From contig JAKZHN010000018.1 of NCBI GenBank assembly GCA_037179335.1, positions 1-64,000 on the forward strand: a stretch of DNA of 64,000 nt. Reading direction: 5' to 3'. The notes beneath the pieces were generated by a model. That model was not told the origin of the DNA. It saw only the letters and a list, made by a program, of their open reading frames with translations, and ran no database searches. Source of the DNA: Cyclaneusma minus (Eukaryota > Ascomycota > Leotiomycetes > Marthamycetales > Marthamycetaceae). Positions within the stretch are counted from its first letter, which is position 1. Each line of letters starts with the position of its first letter. Position numbers and translations under genes: made by a program. Shown here piece after piece: positions 10,365 to 21,548 of this stretch.

Positions 10365-11480
10365 AGACAGTGAACCATATTCAGCCTTTTTTCGCCCGAC
10401 TGTACTGCTTCCACGGCTTCCACGGCTTCCACCTCGACAGCACCGCTTATTCCCAACAACAGCCACTCTCACATAACAGCAAGCAATCGTTTGGGCAACA
10501 TTACAGCTCCAAGAAACTGAACCCGAATGTCCTTTCTCCTCGTCTGAAAGTCTGCACCCCAAAAAAGCGAAGTTCTGGGCATGCGAATTTTCCAAGCTCC
10601 CAGATCCGCGCTCGCAAATAGGGAGGGGCAAAAGGCAAGGTCTTGTTCGGCTTTAAGAGAGGAGCAGGAGGGATGTATCTATAGGTAGGTAGGCAGCGTG
10701 TTCAGGCTCTTTCCAGGGGTATGACGCCCCCAAAAAGAGGAACCAGGGGACTGAGTGATGAGAAGGGAAAATGCAGGTACAGCCAAACGAAGTCGTGGCT
10801 TTCAGACACCGTGTTGATGCTGAACCCTCGCGATACACGCTACGCATCGACCACGAGAGACAGCGCTCGTGACTTTATGGTCGGGCTCACAGACGGTAGA
10901 TTTCCCATGGTGGCAGGGCCGCGAAGATAGAGAATCAGGGGGATGTTTCACTGACAGAAGCGAAGCTGCTCCCGCAATCACATTTACTTCTGATACACTG
11001 ACGGGTGACCTCGCTGGACGGATATATTTATAAAGGCACCAACCGATCCAGTATCTTGAGTCCAAGCAATCTTGAACTCTTGGTCCTGGTGGATTCTGGA
11101 TAGAGTGTCTGTGTGGAGACATCACCAATTCACTCAAATCACACTCGACGGGAGTTTGTACCAATGTTGAGAGATTTGATAAATCTCGCGCATAGGCGCC
11201 GCGGAGAGATCTTTCATGGGAATCTAGCACAGCTGCTGCCGGTAAGCCCCTCATACTATCACTCAAATTGCCGACTGTCTTTAAGACATCCTACACACAC
11301 TGCATCGAGGACTAGTCATCGCGTCGTCATATCAGTCGTTCAGTGTCTACCATCCTGCCTTTTGATCTCTCCAAGCTTTTCCCATCCTCTTCTCGTCATG
11401 CGAGTATTCACAAGGAGGCAGCTACAGTGTCACTCTTCATTCTTTTCTCTCGATCTGAGTTGCTTTCGAAGGAATAATAG
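10365..11480. other. Intergenic before the tandem array
   Basis: No gene supported. Contains CTTCCACGG near-repeats at 10400-10430. A possible degenerate first array unit lies near 11020, where TTTATAAATATATCC reads on the minus strand. Confidence 0.4.
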
Positions 11481-11484
11481 GGAG

Positions 11485-11494
11485 TTTTCATACC
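11485..11494 (-). promoter_or_regulatory. Degenerate array TATA-like box
   Basis: GGTATGAAAA on the minus strand, in register (376 bp) with the next box at 11861. Weak on its own. Confidence 0.3.
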
Positions 11495-11860
11495 TTGCCA
11501 GCACCTCTTGGGGGACTTCAAACTTTCTAAGCAGGAGCTTGGTCACATGGGACCAATCTTGGGAACTTAGGTTTCTTGACTCTTGTGATTCTTACTGGAA
11601 TTTCAGCAAAACTGTCGCCGGCGAGGCCTTCTGCTGTCACTCAAAGCTTCCACTGTCGCTCAAACATCCTACTGTCGATCCGTCAAGAATACGTGCATTG
11701 TCAAAGTCATTCCAAAACCAAACCTCCTGATCTCTCAAAGCCTTCCCTCAGTCTTCTTGTTATCAGAAGTTTAGAGCTTGAGTGAGCGAGCGAGCCTGAA
11801 CAAATGAGGGGTTCAGGACAATGATTTCGATTCTGGTTCCTTTATGTCGAATGCAGAACG

Positions 11861-11872
11861 GCTTTTATACCT
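11861..11872 (-). promoter_or_regulatory. Array TATA box
   Basis: GGTATAAAAGC on the minus strand, a good TATAAAAG match, in register with neighbouring units. Confidence 0.5.
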
Positions 11873-12248
11873 TCTCAGCGCAGCTTGTGGAAAAATCAGC
11901 CCCTCTGAGTCACAAAACCCGAGTCATGTGTAGACAAACCTGCGTAACGTAGTTTTCTCAAACCTTACTGATGATGCTAGTAAGTCTGTCGTCGACAAGG
12001 CGCCCACCTTCACTCGCCGCTTCCACTACCATCCGACCATACTACTACCACTCCCTGGAAAACGGCGCGCTATAGTCAAAGGCGTCCTGAGTTTCTACCT
12101 CCCAATCTATCCGAAGCTTGTCCCGCCTCTTTTCATTACTGGCGGGTCAGAACCTCCAGGAGCGAGCGAGCAAGAACGCACGCCGTCGCATGAGTCCTTC
12201 CGTACAATCCCATAAATCTTAGTTCTTTCGATACTGAAGAGTGAGGGT

Positions 12249-12259
12249 TTTTGTACCTG
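12249..12259 (-). promoter_or_regulatory. Degenerate array TATA-like box
   Basis: GGTACAAAAAC on the minus strand, about 390 bp from the preceding unit; flanks match the 11861 unit, including GAGTCACGTG / GAGTCATGTG. Confidence 0.3.
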
Positions 12260-13001
12260 GTCAGCTTGCAGCACAGGCGGCTCTTTTTAGGACACAGGGA
12301 TTGAGTCACGTGCGCACAGACTCGGATATGTTTCTTGAACTTTACTGAGAGTCTCCGGGCATACTTGGCTACCGTCAAAACGCCTTGTTGTTGTCATTCT
12401 AATATTCTGCTGTCTCCTAGCCATCTTTCTCCCGATTTGTGGAGACCAGGTGTTCGTCTTGACAGATTCCAACCAACTTGGACTCATCTGATGGTCTGTG
12501 AATCTTTGGTCTCGTGGGACTCGTCTGAAATGGAAGTCTTCCAAAAGTCGGGCTGGCATCTAGATACGGACCGTCATTGGATGCTTTCTTCGTTCCTCAG
12601 TTTAACATTCTCAACATGAAAGAACAGAGCTTTCAATACGAGATTGGACAATCTACCCAGGTCTGACAGAGTTGGCGCACAAACTTGCGCTATCACCATC
12701 GATCTCCTTCACCGTCACGAAGTCCCTTCACTGTCGCATTTACTGTCACAAAACGTATTATCCATCTCTTTCGCCGTCAGCCACATCCCTTACTGTCACC
12801 GAGTCATTTCACGTCCCAAACCGCCGTCCCAACAGCTTCCTCCACCAGACACGGAAATCAGCAGTAAGCCCGTCATTTTGCAAAGCCACTGCCCTGGAAA
12901 GTACGAACATCCGTCTTCATGCTCGAGGCTCAAGTAATTGCTAGCTCCACGCCATCGATAGATTGGGAAGACTCGTTTTGAGATCGATCCTAAAAGGGGC
13001 A

Positions 13002-13023
13002 GAGATCGGGTCGCTTATATACC
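13002..13023 (-). promoter_or_regulatory. Array TATA box block
   Basis: GGTATATAAGCGACCCGATC on the minus strand; canonical TATATAAG core. Confidence 0.5.
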
Positions 13024-13422
13024 TGAAGGCCTAAAGGTACGTACCTTCCCAGAAATTGAGCCAAGAAGCAAAAAGGAGCGCTGTGAGCTTTAGGCCTGGC
13101 TTGGGTGGGGAATGCTTGTTTCATAACTTACCCTATCGTCAACAGCCTTCTTAAACGTCACCAGCGACTTTTGCCGCCAACAAACATTTAAACTGTCGAA
13201 AAATACCTCCACGGGCACAGCTCACCATCCTGACAGCTTTCACCAGACACCAGACACCAGAAGCTAAATAACACCACAGGGAATCTGCAATCTTGCAAAA
13301 CCAATGCCCCCAATATTTCCGGGAAATGTGAGACATCCATCTTTGCTCTCGAGACTCAATCAAATGCTTGCTCCGTGATGTCTGCCACACCTTTAAATTG
13401 AGTATAGCCCCAAAGAAGTCTA

Positions 13423-13444
13423 GAGATCCTGCTCCTTATATACC
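13423..13444 (-). promoter_or_regulatory. Array TATA box block
   Basis: GGTATATAAGGAGCAGGATC on the minus strand. About 170 bp of sequence downstream aligns by eye to the unit at 13002. Confidence 0.55.
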
Positions 13445-13810
13445 CCAGGACCGGACTCAAGGGGTAAAGAGCTTGAAACACGTGATGCTGACTCTTTTTC
13501 CCTGGACGAGAATTGCTTATAAACCTGTCAGCCGCCATTCACCTCTTCGCCCTTAAGAAACAGCAAGCTTCCCTGCCGTAAACAAGGCCTTTTACTGTCG
13601 CATCTAGTGTCTACTGTCACAAAAATGCCACCAGATACTACTACTAAACTTCGCAGTGACCCTGTATTCTACAAACTCATTGTACCGAAAAGGTTGCGGA
13701 AATCAAATGGATGCTTCTTTCTCAAGTGCTACTGTGCTAGGGCGTGGACGACTGCTACTCCATGGGGGGTCGAGGGTATGTTATCTGAGCCTAACTCTAA
13801 AGGAAGGGAA

Positions 13811-13832
13811 GAGTTCTTGCAGCTTATATACC
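13811..13832 (-). promoter_or_regulatory. Array TATA box block
   Basis: GGTATATAAGCTGCAAGAAC on the minus strand. Confidence 0.5.
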
Positions 13833-14298
13833 TTAGATATTCGAGTCATGGTGTATATTAGGTGCCTAACCTGGGCGAATCAGTTTCAGCGACACGTGAA
13901 GTTGACTTGACTCCATGGACGGAACGGTTATTTTGTAAACCTGCGCTGCAGTCGCCGATCCTTCTCACCGCCACTAGAGCACCTAGCGTGAATCAGAATT
14001 TAGCTCAGGAGCACGAGACTAAACTTTACCTTCACAAGAAAAAAGTGTGGATTCGCAAACTCGACCGCCGTGCCTACTCAGCTACTGTCGTGCGGTCACT
14101 TTACTGTCGTAGCCTGGTCAAACATTTCAAAATAACAAAAATCAAGAGAGTAAACTTCAAGATCTAACACTGAATCCACAGCTTATGCAATCATTCCCTT
14201 CACAGTCTGGAAAATGAAAGAAAGTTGACTTGAAAAGCCTACGAGTCTCTGCGTGCAATGATTTGGAAGTCATTGCAATTTGATTCGAGATGATGCGA

Positions 14299-14320
14299 GG
14301 GACCTTGCTCCTTATATACT
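14299..14320 (-). promoter_or_regulatory. Array TATA box block
   Basis: AGTATATAAGGAGCAAGGTC on the minus strand. Confidence 0.5.
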
Positions 14321-14573
14321 TCCAGGATTCGACCTCAAGGCACAGAGTGTGGCTATGCAGTTTGTGACTGTGTTTTGTTTGACTTGAGTGAAGCAATCTA
14401 TGCTTACTAACAAGACGTGACAATAACTTGACTCTCGCGCAAAGATCAAAGTTGGTTTGCAGGCCCATAGCTTCTGTTGCCGAGTCTCTTTACCGTCGGA
14501 GCAAACGCTAACACCCAAACACAAAAAAGGCAGACTTCTACCTTCCGCAGTGAATCGATAACCTGCGAGGCAT

Positions 14574-15008
14574 CAGTGTGGGGGAAACTAAATGGCAAAA
14601 ACTAAACTTTAGTTTAAAACTTTTAGTTTATCTAAACTAAGGACTATTTAGATTTTTAGATAATCTTTAGTTTATCTTCAGTCTTGGGGGGGTTTAAAAT
14701 GGCTAATAATAGGGTGCTAAATGGATGTGAAAACATTTTTTTGTACTTGTTAATTTGAAATTTAGAATTGAAATTAAAATCTAAGCTAAAAATACTTTTC
14801 TATGCATTTTATATATAAATCTATTTATTTCAAACGTCGGTTCGTCGTCGGGTTCGTCGTCGGGGAAAATCCGGATTTAAATTGCATCAGGCATCCATTA
14901 TTTTTGGCTGGGGGCACGTGATTGATGCCTGAAACTAAAACTACATGGAACTAGCTAGGAACTAAACTATTTTTTTTAGTTCCTTAGATTTTAGATTCCC
15001 CCACACTG
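14574..15008. mobile_element. hAT-type MITE with 8-bp target duplication
   Basis: Starts CAGTGTGGGGGAAACTAAA and ends TTTAGATTCCCCCACACTG, an inverted repeat of about 19 bp with one mismatch. Both sides carry the same 8 bases CGAGGCAT (14566-14573 and 15009-15016). An 8-bp duplication with CAGTG ends is diagnostic of hAT elements. The 435-bp body is AT-rich, has many ACTAAACTTTAGTTT-like palindromes and a GGTTCGTCGTC doublet, and encodes no transposase. It interrupts one unit of the tandem array and accounts for its doubled spacing. Confidence 0.92.
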
Positions 15009-15140
15009 CGAGGCATTCCCTCCGCTCTCAGAAATCCAAGGAAACTCTCCCACGGACGATGGGGCTGTTAACTGTGCTTTTTCGTGTTAGCCGGTTTAGT
15101 CAAGCTCCAGGATGAGCAAGTATGATTCGAAAGAAGGCGA

Positions 15141-15162
15141 GAGGTCTTGCTCCTTATATACC
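15141..15162 (-). promoter_or_regulatory. Array TATA box block
   Basis: GGTATATAAGGAGCAAGACC on the minus strand. The first unit past the hAT insertion. Confidence 0.5.
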
Positions 15163-15502
15163 TACCCAAGACTGCTGACTGTGTGGCTGTGGCAAGCTTA
15201 AACACACATGGAAATAACTTGCCTCCCACACAAAGGTCAGAATTGTTTTGCAAGTCCGTAGCTACTGTCGATCGGTGCCTTTACCGTCGCAACCCAAACC
15301 AACACTCAAACACAGAAGAGGCAGACTTTTCTATCCGGCAGTGGCACACCGAATTGACAGCCTGCAAAGTTCAAGTCGGTAACAGACTAATAGGTAATTA
15401 GACAATCTTGGAAACCACAACCTCGTCTCTCGACGCTTCCAAGCAAGCCTCTCCGCGTGTGCCTTCCTCAAATCTTCGCAACTTTGATCTCAAAGAAGAC
15501 CA

Positions 15503-15524
15503 GAGATCTTGTCCCTTATATACC
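15503..15524 (-). promoter_or_regulatory. Array TATA box block
   Basis: GGTATATAAGGGACAAGATC on the minus strand, the copy nearest the consensus. Confidence 0.55.
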
Positions 15525-16074
15525 CCAAAACTCAAAACTTTACTAGCCACAGCATACGTCTAACCAGAGCGCCCAGCGTACCTAACTTGACTCAAGCTCA
15601 ACATCATCAGACATTGACATTCACCTGCCTTCCACGCAAATACCACATCAATCCGCACGCTCGACTCCCGCTCCTACGATCGCTCCATCCCTTCACCGTC
15701 GCAACCCCCCAAGTAGCACAAACCAAGCATATTAGCACATCTTAGCTTTCCAAAAATCCAGCCTGAATTCACGACCTGCAAAGTCCAGATCAGCTTCTTT
15801 AGAAGCTCAAAAAAAAATCGAAAATCGTCAACTCGAGGCTTCCAAGCGTGCTTGCTCGTGTTGAATCTTGAACATGAGCCCACTGTCGCCCTGTCCCTTT
15901 ACCGTCGCAGCCCATCCTTCAACTCTGGAACCACAACTTCCAAGTTCCAGTCACTTCTTTTTGCCATTTCCAAATATCTTCAAAATCGTCTCCTAGTCTT
16001 GGACGAAAGGTTGCTTCGCATCACGGGCTTCCATCTCTTGTCCACTCGAACAGGTTTGATCTGCAAGTAAAGGA

Positions 16075-16096
16075 AGGATCTCGTCCCTTATATAGA
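16075..16096 (-). promoter_or_regulatory. Array TATA box block, last unit
   Basis: TCTATATAAGGGACGAGATC on the minus strand. The array ends here, about 370 bp before the stop of the next gene. Confidence 0.5.
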
Positions 16097-16467
16097 CAAG
16101 ATGTTGGTACTGGCCTAGAGCTTCGGTTAAGTTCAAGGTATCGGAAGATACTTGAATCCGAGCGCTGGTCACGCCCGACTTGTGGATGAGAAAAAGATAC
16201 ACAAGGCCCCTGGTCCTTTCCTAAAAGGCTGGGAAGATCACAGAGGCGATGAGGAAAGTGCAATTATTTCATCTCTCAATGGGAATGAATGCAATGTAAG
16301 GCCAGATCTAATCGTCTCGCTCCCAGGGATATCATTGTATGAAGTAACGCCTCTTGAACCAGCCTCCACACCCCAGCCCCCATGCCCCAATAAACGCCAT
16401 ACTCGATCGCTCCCCACCGCTAAACGCATCAAGAGCACCTCCTCCCTCCCTCCCACCACCCGCCCCC

Positions 16468-18537
16468 CTAACCCAACAACTTCGCCCCCTCCCCCTGCCC
16501 CTCTGCCTCCCTATACGGCCCCAACGCCACCGACATCCCCCCCGAATACCCCACCTCCCCCTGCATCCTCTCCACCCTCCTCATAGCCTTCCCCACCAAC
16601 CTTGCCACCAACCTATCATTAACAATCCCCTCCGCCGTCATCTTCTTCACCCCCTCCTTAAACCCCCCCTTCAGCGCCTTTGCAAACTCGCCAAAATTGC
16701 CCACCTCCACATCCATCGCTGACGGCTCTTTCTCAAGCTCGATAACTTTCGTGGCTTTCACAAGAGCAGCGACGAAATTCAAGAGCGATTGATCGAATTT
16801 TGCGGGCAGACGGGCGTGCACGGAGAGTTGGACTTGGCATTCGTCTTTGGCGGCTTGCTCGAGCTCAGCGAGGTTTTGAAGCGCTTTGGGCGTGCCGTCC
16901 ATTTTTAGCTCGTCTTCCTTTTCTCGGAGTTCGTTTTTTTCTTTGGAGGTCGGTTTCGCAGGCAGTAGGTGTTCGTGATGCGGCAGTAGAAAGGTGGGCA
17001 GTTTGAACACGGCGTCCGCACCTCCAATCCTAGCCACTTGCGCCAGATCCACCTCTTCAGGCAGTGTGCGGTACGCCAGAACCTCCTCGACTCCCAACGA
17101 GCACTTGATCTCATATTTGGAGATGAATGGTACCTGTGCCAACCCCGTAATATCGTCGAGCTCGACGCAGAAATTTGCCGATGACAACCAGGAGCTAATG
17201 GATGCTTCTAAGCGGCGGATTTCGCGGTTGTCTTCTCCGTAGGCGGCGAACACTTTTTCTTTTAGCGCGGAGGTGAGCCATTTACCGGACCCTGCTGCAG
17301 TGATGGAGCTGATGAAGACGGGGTGGAAATAGGAGAGGGGGTTGAGGAGGAGTCGCAGAAGCATGGGCATGCGGTGCATGAGATTACGTGCCCATGGTGG
17401 AGACATGTTTTGTAGTGTTGTGACTTTTACCGATAAAGGAGGCGGATGAGGGATTGATGGCATGTCGTGTAGTTGCGAGCATATAGCTGCTCGTACGTCT
17501 TTCGGGTTTGTGTAGTCGAAGTTTGTCTCGGTAGCATCTTGGGCGGACTCCACCTCGTGGATGGCTTCCCGGCATACGGCGATGTTGTTCGTGGTACGGA
17601 TCCAGTTCAATGTGCTGTTGTATTGTGCGCCAGCGTCGGATTGCTCAGGGAAAATGCCGCGTACGTTTCCAATGCTGGAGAGGGCGGAGGAGTCGGTCAT
17701 GGGTGTGCCGTTGGTCATACGAGATGTCATTTTGACCATCGGCGGGCGAGAGGTATCCCCTGTTCTTGCTGCAGCCTGCAAAAGGGGCGTGTTGGATTCA
17801 ATCATCAGGTGGGCACCTTGATTGCCGTCATCGGAGGAGGTGCGGTCTTTGAGGTGCCCAAAGGTCATTTCGAGCTCGCCGCCTTTGATGTTGGCGAAGA
17901 TGTCGCCGATGTTGATGCGGCGGAATAGTGGGACCACCACTTCTTCGCATTGGATGGCAAGTTCGAGATCAGGGGATAGCTTGATGCCTACTTCGATGCC
18001 GTGCGCGACGATGGTGAGGGTAGAGAGGGAGATTGTGATTCCTCGGACTACCATGAGCCCGCCTACGTCAGTGTCGATTTCGAGAGCAGGGAGGTCGAAG
18101 AAGGCGATTTTGTCGTCTATGAATTGGAGGTTTTTGAGGAATAGGCGGAGCCCACGGCGGACCCAGTAGCCTACAGGCTCGAATTGGAAGAGGCAGACGA
18201 TGAAGATGGCCGGGTAGCAGAGGATGGTGTAGACGTCGTAGAGAAGCCATGATGTTGCGCAGATGGAGTAGGCCAAGTTGATAGTCGCTATCAGTGTCCA
18301 TAGCGGGATAATGGAGAGGACTCGAGAGTTGTTCCTGGTGCCGAGTAACAGGGCGAAAGTGAGCAGAGGAGCTCCAGAGATGAGCCACTTCATCGGCCAG
18401 TTGAACAGAGCAACATGGATCATTGCGCCGATAGCAAAGAGATACGGGGCTGAATCCCACATGATTGGGACCTGCTTCTTTGCCTTCGGAATGGGAAGAT
18501 CTGATAGTCGACGTGAAGAAGAGGGAGCCGGAGCCAT
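16468..18537 (-). CDS. Conserved fungal membrane protein, 689 residues
   Basis: One uninterrupted frame. The basic N-terminus (SSSRRLSDLPIPKAKKQ) is followed by hydrophobic segments at about 32-47, 51-66 and 73-120. After the membrane part comes a beta-rich-looking stretch (about 130-235: FLKNLQFIDDKIAFFDLPAL..., HGIEVGIKLSPDLELAIQCEEVVV) that recalls lipid-transfer-like or Mdm31/32-type organelle membrane proteins; this is an impression, not a motif match. A Ser/Thr-rich region at about 240-300 and a basic C-terminal third with an EKEKNELREKEDELK-like charged stretch complete it. The start at 18537 is the first ATG of the conserved frame and the only one before the hydrophobic block. Probably an integral protein of an internal membrane. 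I cannot assign a function. Confidence 0.75.
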   Translation of the reverse strand: MAPAPSSSRRLSDLPIPKAKKQVPIMWDSAPYLFAIGAMIHVALFNWPMKWLISGAPLLTFALLLGTRNNSRVLSIIPLWTLIATINLAYSICATSWLLYDVYTILCYPAIFIVCLFQFEPVGYWVRRGLRLFLKNLQFIDDKIAFFDLPALEIDTDVGGLMVVRGITISLSTLTIVAHGIEVGIKLSPDLELAIQCEEVVVPLFRRINIGDIFANIKGGELEMTFGHLKDRTSSDDGNQGAHLMIESNTPLLQAAARTGDTSRPPMVKMTSRMTNGTPMTDSSALSSIGNVRGIFPEQSDAGAQYNSTLNWIRTTNNIAVCREAIHEVESAQDATETNFDYTNPKDVRAAICSQLHDMPSIPHPPPLSVKVTTLQNMSPPWARNLMHRMPMLLRLLLNPLSYFHPVFISSITAAGSGKWLTSALKEKVFAAYGEDNREIRRLEASISSWLSSANFCVELDDITGLAQVPFISKYEIKCSLGVEEVLAYRTLPEEVDLAQVARIGGADAVFKLPTFLLPHHEHLLPAKPTSKEKNELREKEDELKMDGTPKALQNLAELEQAAKDECQVQLSVHARLPAKFDQSLLNFVAALVKATKVIELEKEPSAMDVEVGNFGEFAKALKGGFKEGVKKMTAEGIVNDRLVARLVGKAMRRVERMQGEVGYSGGMSVALGPYREAEGQGEGAKLLG

Positions 18538-19939
18538 GATGCAGTAGGCTGCTGTTTCGCGCCGTCCAGTACCATAGAGCTGTTACCGGCGGAAGGTATC
18601 GGGGACGGCGGCGCGCGTGTGAGCTCTTTCCCAAGCTTGGGGGAGTTAATCGTAGGTGGCGGACGGAGAAGGCGACGAATGGAAGAAAGTGTAGAGTCTA
18701 GAAAACATGTCGACAAGGCGAGATCAGAGCTTACCGTTGCTTTGCAGGACCTGGAGTGACACTTGACACCAGCGCATTCCTCGAGGTTCACGATGGCGCC
18801 GACAGCGCACCTCTCAGGTTCCCCAGCTTTTCGGCCCCCATTTTGCGTGATGGTGTCTTGGCGAGGCATCGGATCCTTGCCGTCGCTCTTTCCGGGGACC
18901 GGCATTCGGCTTACCAAGGTTTTGCTCACGTGTCTAGAACGGCTTGATTTTGAATGTTAAGTGAAGAACCGGGCTCCTGGAATGTGGGAAGCTTCGAGGC
19001 ACTCTTATATGCTGTTTCCTGTCGTCAGCCTCCAACGGTCGCAACGGCTGACTGAAGGATTTTGCATTGACGGCGATCCTCCAACTGCACGGCTGCGCCC
19101 TCTCAGGCTCTCAGCCTCTGCCCCTGACTCGCACCTCATCGCCGAAATTGACTCGCACCAGCGAATCAGCTGGCCCATGTCTGCACGCTGTCCCCGCCCC
19201 TAATTTCCAGTGGGCCGCGACTTGATCCCGGCGGGTAATCCGATAGACGACAGGGCCAGGCCCATGTGAGCTGCTCCCCATATGCAGGAACGCGCGCATG
19301 TCCCTGGCTATTGCGCTTGACACCACATATTAATCAACCAGCGAGTACTGTCCCAATCAAAGCCCGTCCCCGAGTGTGCAACTGCAAGATGTGACCCTGC
19401 TGCGCTGCAATTGATTCTCTTGGGCGCGCTTGGAGCTGGCCCCCAGAAAAGCATGTCGTCCGAACTCGAAGTCGATGCTCTCCTATGTCGCGACGAACTC
19501 TTTATCTGCCGCGCTGTCGACACTCCGCTTCATGTTCGTGACTTCGAAATATCAGACATCCGTGCTCTGCCTGTCAGTGCGGGCAGAATCTGTCGTTTGT
19601 GGCCTTGCTAAGACCCGACCATTGCTTTGCTCGAGCCTCGTCTGCGATTCCCTGTCACCGAATATTCTCAAGTTTCTCCCCCAGAGCCGTCTCCGAAAAC
19701 CTTTCATACTCTCAACTCTTCATTCGCTCTTTCTGTCTTTCTGAGTCCCGCTTTCCTCGACACTGCCCGAGAAACAACTCTAACTCTGCGCACCCCGCTC
19801 AAGACCGCTCATACCCTCCGACTCGCTCACAACAAGAAGCTCACAACAAGCGCTGCGCCCCGCTCCATCAACCTGCAATTGACATTGCTGTTTCCGTCCT
19901 CTACAACCAATACGATCACCACCTCGACCAGCAGACACC
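18538..19939. other. Divergent promoter region
   Basis: Lies between the minus-strand membrane protein and the plus-strand small membrane protein, so it should hold both promoters and leaders. Short frames on both strands lack motifs. The last 300 bases are TC/CA-rich, as in fungal 5' leaders. Confidence 0.5.
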
Positions 19940-20766
19940 ATGCCTCGACCACATCCCACCCGTCCTCGCGCCCACAAGCCCTCTCCTTTGGCTACTGTCA
20001 CTCTTCCCGGCCAAAGAATGTCCATGCTCACCACCAAAGGCGACATGTCCATCGTCAAAGACCCAGTACGTTCCTCTTGCCATGTTTCGAGCTCTTGATA
20101 GGCACCTTGAGCATCTTCAAGATACCCAGCCATCCTGCGCTCTCCTCCCACACCCAACTCCCCTCTCCATACCCCTACCCTATACCACTGCTCAAAACAA
20201 CTGCGCAGAATACTGACTACTAAACAGCTGTTCTGGAAGCGCTTCAGCACCGCCGTCCACCAAGCCGAAGCCTACGACCAAGAAATGGGGTATGTGGAAA
20301 CACCCAGCTCCGCCGACAGCGCCGCCAGTTCGACGGCCTCTCTCTTCGCTGCCAAGTCTAGGTGAGTTCGAGCGCGTGAACGCAGTGACCTGCCAGCCCA
20401 GCGAGCACTCGAGCTTTTGCCGAAGCTTAGCCTTTCCTCGTTCTTACCACCTGTTTCCCCAAAAGAAAGGAGTAAAGAAAAGAGCTTGTCTCATTGAGCT
20501 CGCAGAAGAAGGAAATGTGTGACGGGACATGATTATGAACGGACGGCTGATTGTTGGTACGACTTTACAGGGAACGAGAACGCAATGAACGCAATGAACG
20601 CAATGAACGCAACGACTGGCTCGCAAGTCAGAAGGCCAAGTCCCGCCGTACGCGCTGCTACTGTCTTCTCATCCTCGCCATTCTCTGTATCCTTGGCGTC
20701 GCAGCCGGTGTGTTAGCCTGGTACCTACCCAAGGTCATCCACACCGGCGAACCCGATTCGAATTGA
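19940..20766 (+). CDS. Small single-pass membrane protein, C-terminal anchor
   Basis: Exons 19940-20065, 20228-20361 and 20571-20766 join in frame to 151 residues. The order is a proline/arginine-rich N-terminus, a SIVKDPLFWKRFSTAVHQAE block spanning the first splice junction, a Ser/Ala-rich linker, a charged ERNERNERN repeat, a basic SQKAKSRRTR stretch, and one transmembrane segment (CYCLLILAILCILGVAAGVLAWYL) close to the C-terminus. That layout suggests a type II or tail-anchored protein with a cytosolic N-terminus. I recall similar uncharacterised proteins (VKDPLFWKRFSxAVH) in many Pezizomycotina but know no function. The ERN repeat comes from a 9-base tandem CGCAATGAA at 20579-20612, a likely length-variable site. 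No single long frame shows the gene; splice sites and branch sites support the joins. Confidence 0.8.
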
Positions 20767-21017
20767 ACGCCGCTCTACGCTACCAGTCCTGAAAGCATGT
20801 CTAAGGTGCTGTCGAAAACAAATCTGCGACTGGAACTACGGACTACGCATACTCTACACACGAACGGATTCACCTGTACGGATACACACAGACAACGATT
20901 TTGGCGCCACCCAATGAAAATTCATGTGCAGCTATCGACATACGATGGATGTAAGAAGAACGAATGAAAATGAGGATCATTGGGCGGAATGGATGGAGGT
21001 GTTACGAATACTATGAT

Positions 21018-21036
21018 GAATGGATGGATGGATGGG
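21018..21036 (+). repeat. (GGAT)n microsatellite
   Basis: Four to five tandem TGGA/GGAT units, with further GGATGG copies just upstream at about 20988-20998. Confidence 0.8.
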
Positions 21037-21530
21037 TCTCTGGAACAACAATACTTCGGAAAACTTTCGGGAACTCTCGAAACGACAATCTTTGGGACCC
21101 GGTATGGAACTTGTATGGACAATATGTGGATAAGGAGATTGGGGGACAGGTGTAAGATACACTCACTGAGACAGGCAGCCTGTGGCTTTGTCGCGGGCTG
21201 TCTTGTAATGATTTCATGATATCGGCGCTCATTGCTGGCTGGAAGATGGAAGGCATGACGAATTCGGGCGTTCTGGGGATATTCTTTTGAACTGGCTGGG
21301 AATTGTACAGATTTTCATGGAACAGGAATAGGGATAAGGGAACAAGGAGATAGGGGGGACAGAGGAAGACAAAATACCCACCACAAAGCAAGACATAAAA
21401 TACAAAATTCAAAGCAAAACATACAAGACCATCTCAGAGTAGGCAGATGCTTGAAGACATGCTTGACACGAGCTTGCTGGGCCACATGGCTGAGCCGAAA
21501 AAGAACCAGAGTTCTACATTCGAGGGATTC

Positions 21531-21548
21531 CTGGGGGCCAGCCCCCAG
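21531..21548. repeat. GC-rich palindrome
   Basis: CTGGGGGCCAGCCCCCAG, a 7-bp perfect stem, followed by GACCCCCGTGGCTCGCTACG. It stands out from its AT-richer surroundings. Confidence 0.5.

Larger units (their letters stand above)
11481..16100 (-). repeat. Tandem array of diverged ~390-bp units, each with a TATA box
   Basis: At least ten related units. Seven share the 20-base minus-strand block TATATAAGGGACAAGATCTC (small variations) at 13002, 13423, 13811, 14299, 15141, 15503 and 16075. Older copies at about 11485, 11861 and 12249 keep GGTATAAAAG-like boxes. Spacing is 362-488 bp in most steps; the 842-bp step contains a 435-bp hAT insertion. Other shared pieces are CTTTACCGTCGCAAC (about 14490, 15282, 15694, 15897), GAGCGAGCGAGC (11783, 12162) and ACTTTGCAGG-like sequence. 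No frame is conserved between units, so I read it as non-coding. Confidence 0.75.

Noticed and set aside
10549..10559. GTCTGCACCCC as the end of an element containing the 10216 repeats
   Set aside because: It is about 190 bp away and no matching inverted copy was found on the far side of the run.
13151..13390. 79-codon minus-strand frame just after an array TATA box
   Set aside because: Tempting as a gene of the array, but neighbouring units do not keep this frame.
16354..16722. Pro/His-rich plus-strand frame
   Set aside because: Antisense to the C-rich 3' end of the 689-residue membrane protein gene.
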